Source: Lysobacterales bacterium (lineage in GTDB: Bacteria; Pseudomonadota; Gammaproteobacteria; Xanthomonadales; Xanthomonadaceae). Taken from it: DNA of 17,544 nucleotides. Below the pieces are notes generated by a model that saw only the letters and a program-made list of their open reading frames with translations, ran no database searches and was not told the DNA's origin. This document shows positions 13,947 to 17,544 of the stretch, one piece after another. A program made the position numbers and the translations under genes. Every line of letters begins with the position of its first letter. Position 1 is the first letter of the stretch. Location of the stretch: positions 1 to 17,544 of the forward strand of contig JAATFS010000129.1 of the NCBI GenBank assembly GCA_015655035.1. Reading direction: 5' to 3'.

Positions 13947-15407
13947 CTATCTCGTCGCGCTTGCGTTGGCTGCCGCGTCGGTGTTCTGCCAGCCACCCCC
14001 CAGGGTCAGGAACAGATGGATCTGGTCCTGCGAGACCTGTGCCTGCGCGTTGGCCAGCTCCATGTCGGCGTTGACCAGGCTGCGGTCGGCATCCAGGCTG
14101 GCCAGGTAGGGCGTGCGCCCGCCCTGGTAGAGCCGGCGGTTCTGTTCGGCGGCCAGCTGCGCCTGGCGCTGGGCTTCCTGCAGTGAGCGTAGCCGGTCCA
14201 AATCGTGCGCGTAGCGCGACAACGTGGTCTGTACCTCGCGCAGCGCCTGCAACACGGTGTTGTCGAACTCGGCCAGTGCGGCATCGGCGCCGGCCTCGGT
14301 GGCGTGGATACGGGCACGCGCGCCGGAAGAAGGTACGCTCCAGGAAATCAGCGGCCCGATCGACCACGCCTGGGTGGGCCCTTGACCAATGTCGGCCAGT
14401 AGACCGGTGGCGCCTATCGAGGCGCCCAGCCGGATATCCGGATACAAGGCGGCGGTGGCGACACCGATACGCGCGGTGGCGCCGGCGAGCCTGCGCTCGG
14501 CCTGGCGCACGTCGGGGCGGCGTTGCAGCAGCGCACGGCCATCGCCGATCGGAATGGGGTGGGCCAGCGCCGGTGCCGCGTGGCAGTCGGCCACCCCGGC
14601 CGGCAACTGGCCGGGCGTGCGCCCGAGCAGGGCCGCCAGTTCGTATTCTGCTGCCTGGCGGCGCGCGCGCAGTGGCGGCATTGCCGCTTCCAGCATCGCC
14701 ACCTGGGCGTTGGCCCGGGCCAGGTCCGGCGGCGTGCCGCGCCCGGCGTCGATCAGGCGCTGGGTGACGCTGCGGCTGCGCAGTTGCAGTTCCAGCGAGT
14801 GCTCGGCGACGTGCAGTTCGTGGTTGCTATGGCAGATCTCGACGTAGCTGCCGGCGACCTGCGCGGCCACGCTGACCCGCGCCAGGTCGATCGCAGCCTG
14901 GGCGGCCTCGGAGTCGGCGCGTGCGGCCTCGGCGCCGCGCTTGAGCTTGCCGAACATGTCGAACTGGTAGGACACGTTGAACTTGCCGTCGGCCAGGTTG
15001 AATACCGGCAGCTTGTCCTCCAGCAGGAACGATTGTGCCGATACCTGCGCGCGATTGACGCTGGCCTCCGCTTCGTAGTCGAAGCCGCCGGCATCCAGTG
15101 CCTCTTCGTAGACCGCGGCGGCTCGGCGCAAGGTGGCGCTGGCTACCTTGAGTTCGATGTTGTCTTTCAGAGCCTGAGCGATCAGCGCGTCGAGCGTGGG
15201 GTCCTGGTACAGCGCCCACCAGCGTTCAGGCAACGCGGCACCGGGCTGCACCTGGGTATTGCCGGTGTCCAGGAACTCGCCATTGGCGGCTGGACGGTTG
15301 TATGCAGCCTCTGCCGGCAATGCATAGTCCGGGCCGACAGTCCGGCACGCGGCCAGGGTGGCCAGCGCCGTGGCCAGGAGCAGGCGATGCGGGCGCAGGC
15401 GCATCAT
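13947..15407 (-). CDS. Outer-membrane efflux lipoprotein, NodT/TolC-type
   Basis: 486 residues. A lipoprotein signal peptide ends in LAAC with C21 as the lipidated residue, followed by RTVGPDY, which is typical of the NodT/OprM group of outer-membrane factors. Two OEP repeats of long helices follow (for example the ELKVASATLRRAAAVYEEALDAGG and SLQEAQRQAQLAAEQNRRLY regions). It forms the trimeric outer-membrane and periplasmic tunnel for the adaptor and pump encoded next to it. Its ATG overlaps the stop of the HlyD-like gene (ATGA); a second ATG follows at once. The E. coli aaeXAB operon lacks such a gene and relies on TolC, so this operon is complete in itself. Confidence 0.92.
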   Translation of the reverse strand: MMRLRPHRLLLATALATLAACRTVGPDYALPAEAAYNRPAANGEFLDTGNTQVQPGAALPERWWALYQDPTLDALIAQALKDNIELKVASATLRRAAAVYEEALDAGGFDYEAEASVNRAQVSAQSFLLEDKLPVFNLADGKFNVSYQFDMFGKLKRGAEAARADSEAAQAAIDLARVSVAAQVAGSYVEICHSNHELHVAEHSLELQLRSRSVTQRLIDAGRGTPPDLARANAQVAMLEAAMPPLRARRQAAEYELAALLGRTPGQLPAGVADCHAAPALAHPIPIGDGRALLQRRPDVRQAERRLAGATARIGVATAALYPDIRLGASIGATGLLADIGQGPTQAWSIGPLISWSVPSSGARARIHATEAGADAALAEFDNTVLQALREVQTTLSRYAHDLDRLRSLQEAQRQAQLAAEQNRRLYQGGRTPYLASLDADRSLVNADMELANAQAQVSQDQIHLFLTLGGGWQNTDAAANASATR

Positions 15408-16363
15408 GGCGATGCCTTGGCGCGTGCCGCTGCGGCGCCGTCGGCGGCGCCACCGGTCTTGGGCAGGATGGTGACGGTGGCGGTGCGCCCGGCGATCAGT
15501 TGCACGTGCTCGGGCACCTGGTCGATGGCGATGCGGACCGGAATGCGCTGCGCCAGCCGCACCCAGTCGAAGGCCGGGGTCACGTTCGGCAGCAGGCTGC
15601 TGCCGTCGCTGCGGTAGCGGTCCTCGATACCGGCGGCAATGCTCTGCACATGTCCGCGCAATACCTGTGGCTCGCCCATCAGATGGATGTCCACCGCCTG
15701 GCCGGCAAGCACCCCGCGCAGGCGGGTTTCTTCAAAGTAGCCGTCGATGCGGAACGAACCGGTGTCCAGCAGTGCCATCACTGGGCGTCCAGCGGTGACA
15801 TAGTCGCCGACGCGCACGGTGCGGTCGTTGATCTGGCCCGCGTTGGGGCTGCGCACCTCCGTGCGGGCCAGGTTGAGCTTGGCCAGATCCACCGCCGCCT
15901 GGGCGGTCTGCACGCCCGCACGGGACGACTGCAAGGCGGCTTCGGCGGCATCCAGCTTGGCCCGGCGCACCTCGGCGTCCTCAGTCGATACCAGGTCGGC
16001 CAGGCTGCGGTCGCGGACGATTTCACGGCGCAGCTGGGCCACGCTGGATGCCGCCTGGGCCACTGCGGCAGTGCGCTCGGCCAAGGTCGCCTGCGCCTGT
16101 TCCAGCGCCAACTGGTAGCGCGCCCGATCGACCACGAACAGCAACTGGTCGCGCTTGACCGACTGGTTGTCGCGGACCTCTACCCGCTCGACCAGCCCGG
16201 ACACGTCCGGCGCCACCCGTACCACGTCGGCACTGACGTGCGCGTCGCGGGTCCATGGCTCTTCCATGTAGTAGCGCCACAGGTGCTGCAATACCAACAG
16301 CGCGATCACCACCATCGCCAGGGTCAGCAGGGCCGGCCCGGCGAGCTTCGTAAGCTTCTTCAC
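15404..16363 (-). CDS. HlyD/AaeA-like periplasmic adaptor (membrane fusion protein)
   Basis: 319 residues from a GTG start at 16363. The GTG overlaps the TGA of the DUF1656 gene (GTGA); the longer frame upstream only covers that gene in another frame. One membrane anchor (about 7-28) is followed by TRDAHVSADVVRVAPDVSG (lipoyl-like domain start), a coiled-coil hairpin (about 80-155, rich in Ala/Gln/Glu/Arg), the second lipoyl half LARTEVRSPNAGQINDRTV, and a beta-barrel with GYFEETRLRGVLAGQAVDI. This is the usual EmrA/AaeA layout. It bridges the FUSC pump to the outer-membrane channel. The C-terminus is an Ala-rich tail. Confidence 0.9.
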   Translation of the reverse strand: MKKLTKLAGPALLTLAMVVIALLVLQHLWRYYMEEPWTRDAHVSADVVRVAPDVSGLVERVEVRDNQSVKRDQLLFVVDRARYQLALEQAQATLAERTAAVAQAASSVAQLRREIVRDRSLADLVSTEDAEVRRAKLDAAEAALQSSRAGVQTAQAAVDLAKLNLARTEVRSPNAGQINDRTVRVGDYVTAGRPVMALLDTGSFRIDGYFEETRLRGVLAGQAVDIHLMGEPQVLRGHVQSIAAGIEDRYRSDGSSLLPNVTPAFDWVRLAQRIPVRIAIDQVPEHVQLIAGRTATVTILPKTGGAADGAAAARAKASP

Positions 16364-16569
16364 GATTGCATCCAACGCATCAGGGAAAACAGGCCACCCA
16401 GCAACAGGATGTACATGGCTAGGTTGAACAGTGGCGGATGCCAGATGTGTCGATACGCGCCCCATCGGATCAACCCCGCGCGCAGCACGCTGTTGAGCAG
16501 GTAGGCCAGCGTCATCAACGCCAGCAGGGTCGGAACGAACACACCGTAGAGACTGAATTCTCCGTACAT
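16360..16569 (-). CDS. DUF1656 small membrane protein, AaeX-like
   Basis: 69 residues with two hydrophobic segments (about 9-29 and 48-64). The start MYGEFSLYGVFVP and the HPPLFNLA motif are typical of DUF1656, found before AaeA-type adaptors (E. coli AaeX has 67 residues). Its molecular role is not known; it is thought to belong to the efflux complex. Its stop overlaps the GTG of the adaptor gene. AGGA lies about 10 nt before the ATG. Confidence 0.9.
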   Translation of the reverse strand: MYGEFSLYGVFVPTLLALMTLAYLLNSVLRAGLIRWGAYRHIWHPPLFNLAMYILLLGGLFSLMRWMQS

Positions 16570-16650
16570 CAGCCAAAAGTCCTGGGTGGAAGGGATGGAA
16601 TGCCCGGCGCAGTCGAGGCCGCGCTCCAGGCGAACAAGGAAATCAAGGTA

Positions 16651-17094
16651 TTAGGTCAGGCGATCGTTGGCGTCGCGCAGCAGGTCAAGCAGTTTCAATG
16701 CCACACCGATCTCATCGGTGCTCAAACTGCCCAGCACCTCGCCGCGCAATTCGACCAGCCGGTCCTCCAGCTGGCGGGCCAGCGCCTGTCCCTTCTCGGT
16801 CAGCCACAGCTGATTGGCGCGACGGTCGCTGACATCGCATTCGCGGCGCACCAGGCCCAGCGCTCCCAGCCTGTCCAGCAGCCGCACCAGCGACGGTCCC
16901 TCCATGCCCAGTTGGTGCGCCAGCGTGACCTGGCGCAGGCCACCGCCGGAACGGCCGATCATCAGCAATGGAGCCGTGCAGGCGCCGGAGACGCCGTAGC
17001 TGCTCAAAGCGTGGTCGGCCAGTCGTTGCCAATGGCGACTGACGAGCAGCAGCCCGGCGCTGAGTTCGGCTTGAAGGGAGGCATTCGTATCCAT
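16651..17094 (-). CDS. MarR-family transcriptional regulator
   Basis: 147 residues from the ATG at 17094; the longer frame upstream runs through the divergent intergenic region and lacks family similarity. A winged helix-turn-helix is visible: LRQVTLAHQLGMEGPSLVRLLDRL (53-76, recognition helix around GPSLVRLLDRLG), then the wing REC-DVSDRRANQLWLTEKG (84-102), which carries the conserved DxRxxxxxLT. Terminal helices form the dimer interface. It is the first gene of the efflux operon, 81 nt before DUF1656, and most likely a ligand-released repressor of the operon, binding near its own start (see 17113). Confidence 0.9.
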   Translation of the reverse strand: MDTNASLQAELSAGLLLVSRHWQRLADHALSSYGVSGACTAPLLMIGRSGGGLRQVTLAHQLGMEGPSLVRLLDRLGALGLVRRECDVSDRRANQLWLTEKGQALARQLEDRLVELRGEVLGSLSTDEIGVALKLLDLLRDANDRLT

Positions 17095-17112
17095 CGGTAA
17101 GGATAGGATGCT

Positions 17113-17126
17113 ACTAATATATAAGT
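17113..17126. promoter_or_regulatory. Candidate MarR operator/promoter between marR and folE
   Basis: ACTAATATATAAGT matches its reverse complement at 12 of 14 positions and is the most AT-rich point of the marR-folE gap. It lies 19-32 bp upstream of the marR start, where a MarR protein would block transcription. It may also contain the -10 sequence of marR. Confidence 0.45.
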
Positions 17127-17135
17127 GAATCAATA

Positions 17136-17157
17136 CCGGGCGCGCGCCAGCGCCCGG
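17136..17157. other. GC-rich hairpin in the marR-folE gap
   Basis: CCGGGCGC (17136-17143) and GCGCCCGG (17150-17157) form a perfect 8-bp stem with a 6-nt loop. It is 71 nt upstream of the folE ATG, so it could be a leader structure or insulate the two divergent units. A smaller repeat GTGAA-ACC-TTCAC follows at 17177-17189. Confidence 0.35.
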
Positions 17158-17227
17158 GATGTTCATGTCGGAGACGGTGAAACCTTCACTCGGGTACCAT
17201 GCACGCCCCCTATGGGTGCTGTTGCGC

Positions 17228-17544
17228 ATGAACCGATCCGACCGAAACGATGCTTCCCCCGTCACCCAGGCCGAGGCCGAGGACGCCGTTCGTACCCTGC
17301 TGCGCTGGGCGGGCGAGGATCCGGCGCGTGAAGGCTTGCTCGATACCCCCCGACGCGTGGCCGAGGCCTATGGCGACTGGTTCAGCGGCTACCGCGAGGA
17401 CCCGCGCGCCTATCTCGAGCGTACGTTCGAGGAAGTGGCCGGCTACGACGAACTGATCGTGCTGCGCGACATCTCCTACGAAAGCCATTGCGAGCACCAC
17501 ATGGCGCCGATCATCGGCAAGGTGCATGTCGGCTATCTGCCCGC
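17228..17544 (+). CDS. folE: GTP cyclohydrolase I (5' part; 3' end outside window)
   Basis: Converts GTP to 7,8-dihydroneopterin triphosphate, the first step of tetrahydrofolate synthesis. The first 105 residues are visible from the ATG at 17228; an in-frame GTG at 17216 is an alternative. Family marks: AVRTLLRWAGEDPAREGLLDTPRRVAEAY (20-48) and SYESHCEHHMAPIIGKVHVGYLP (83-105), with C88 and H91 as zinc ligands and H90 in the catalytic CEHH motif. The frame runs off the end of the window. It is divergent from marR; no functional link to the efflux genes is implied. Confidence 0.95.
   Translation, partial: MNRSDRNDASPVTQAEAEDAVRTLLRWAGEDPAREGLLDTPRRVAEAYGDWFSGYREDPRAYLERTFEEVAGYDELIVLRDISYESHCEHHMAPIIGKVHVGYLP

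Noticed and set aside
16596..16671. Plus-strand reading between DUF1656 and marR that looks protein-like (GAVEAALQANKEIKVLG)
   Set aside because: The frame continues into the antisense of marR and has no start signal; the 81-bp gap is better explained as an operon spacer.
1..17544. CRISPR arrays, tRNA/rRNA genes, insertion-sequence transposases and phage genes
   Set aside because: Looked for and not seen. There are no regularly spaced repeats, no cloverleaf that I could recognise and no transposase or integrase motifs in any frame.

Overview
This 17.5 kb window is high-GC chromosomal DNA from a gammaproteobacterium. It is most likely a member of the Xanthomonadaceae, and Xanthomonas is my best guess. 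The reasons are the character of the FolE, GH3 and FUSC proteins, a candidate Clp/CRP box, and interspersed palindromic and intergenic repeats of a kind I associate with that family. The genus is an inference; no 16S or other marker gene is present. The genes look like ordinary chromosomal genes. I see no integrase, transposase, tRNA, rRNA or CRISPR array.

Layout. (1) 2-3882, plus strand: the C-terminal half of recB, then recD, joined by an ATGA overlap (RecBCD recombination and repair). recD carries two in-frame copies of a palindromic repeat that read as SPLPxAG...GAGEG. (2) 3951-5892, minus strand: a decayed ParDE/RelBE-like toxin-antitoxin remnant, a small P-loop kinase-like protein, and a TonB/TolA-like proline-rich inner-membrane protein of unknown role. 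(3) 6148-6912, minus: a Tat-signal beta-carbonic anhydrase. (4) 7410-10085, minus: a secreted GH3 beta-glucosidase with an inserted PA14 domain, followed by two tandem terminator hairpins. Its upstream region has a CRP/Clp-like box between two related TTTTGCTGC palindromes. (5) 10570-11315, plus: a 23-codon leader ORF overlapping a TTG-started membrane protein that resembles a potassium channel but has a degenerate selectivity filter. (6) 11316-11787: an intergenic stretch that looks like a degraded multi-copy repeat. (7) 11788-17094, minus: an efflux operon in the order MarR regulator, DUF1656 (AaeX-like), HlyD/AaeA-like adaptor, NodT-type outer-membrane lipoprotein, AaeB-like FUSC transporter, and a possible 41-aa membrane peptide. 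Several of these genes overlap by 4 nt. (8) 17228-end, plus: the 5' part of folE, divergent from marR.

How the parts work together. The efflux operon is self-contained: regulator, small membrane protein, periplasmic adaptor, outer-membrane channel and inner-membrane pump, probably exporting aromatic acids or similar compounds. The other genes are independent units. The most notable signals are the in-phase repeat insertions in recD, the compact regulatory region of the beta-glucosidase, the channel-like protein with its leader ORF, and the coupled small ORF at the end of the efflux operon. I found no clearly new multi-gene system.
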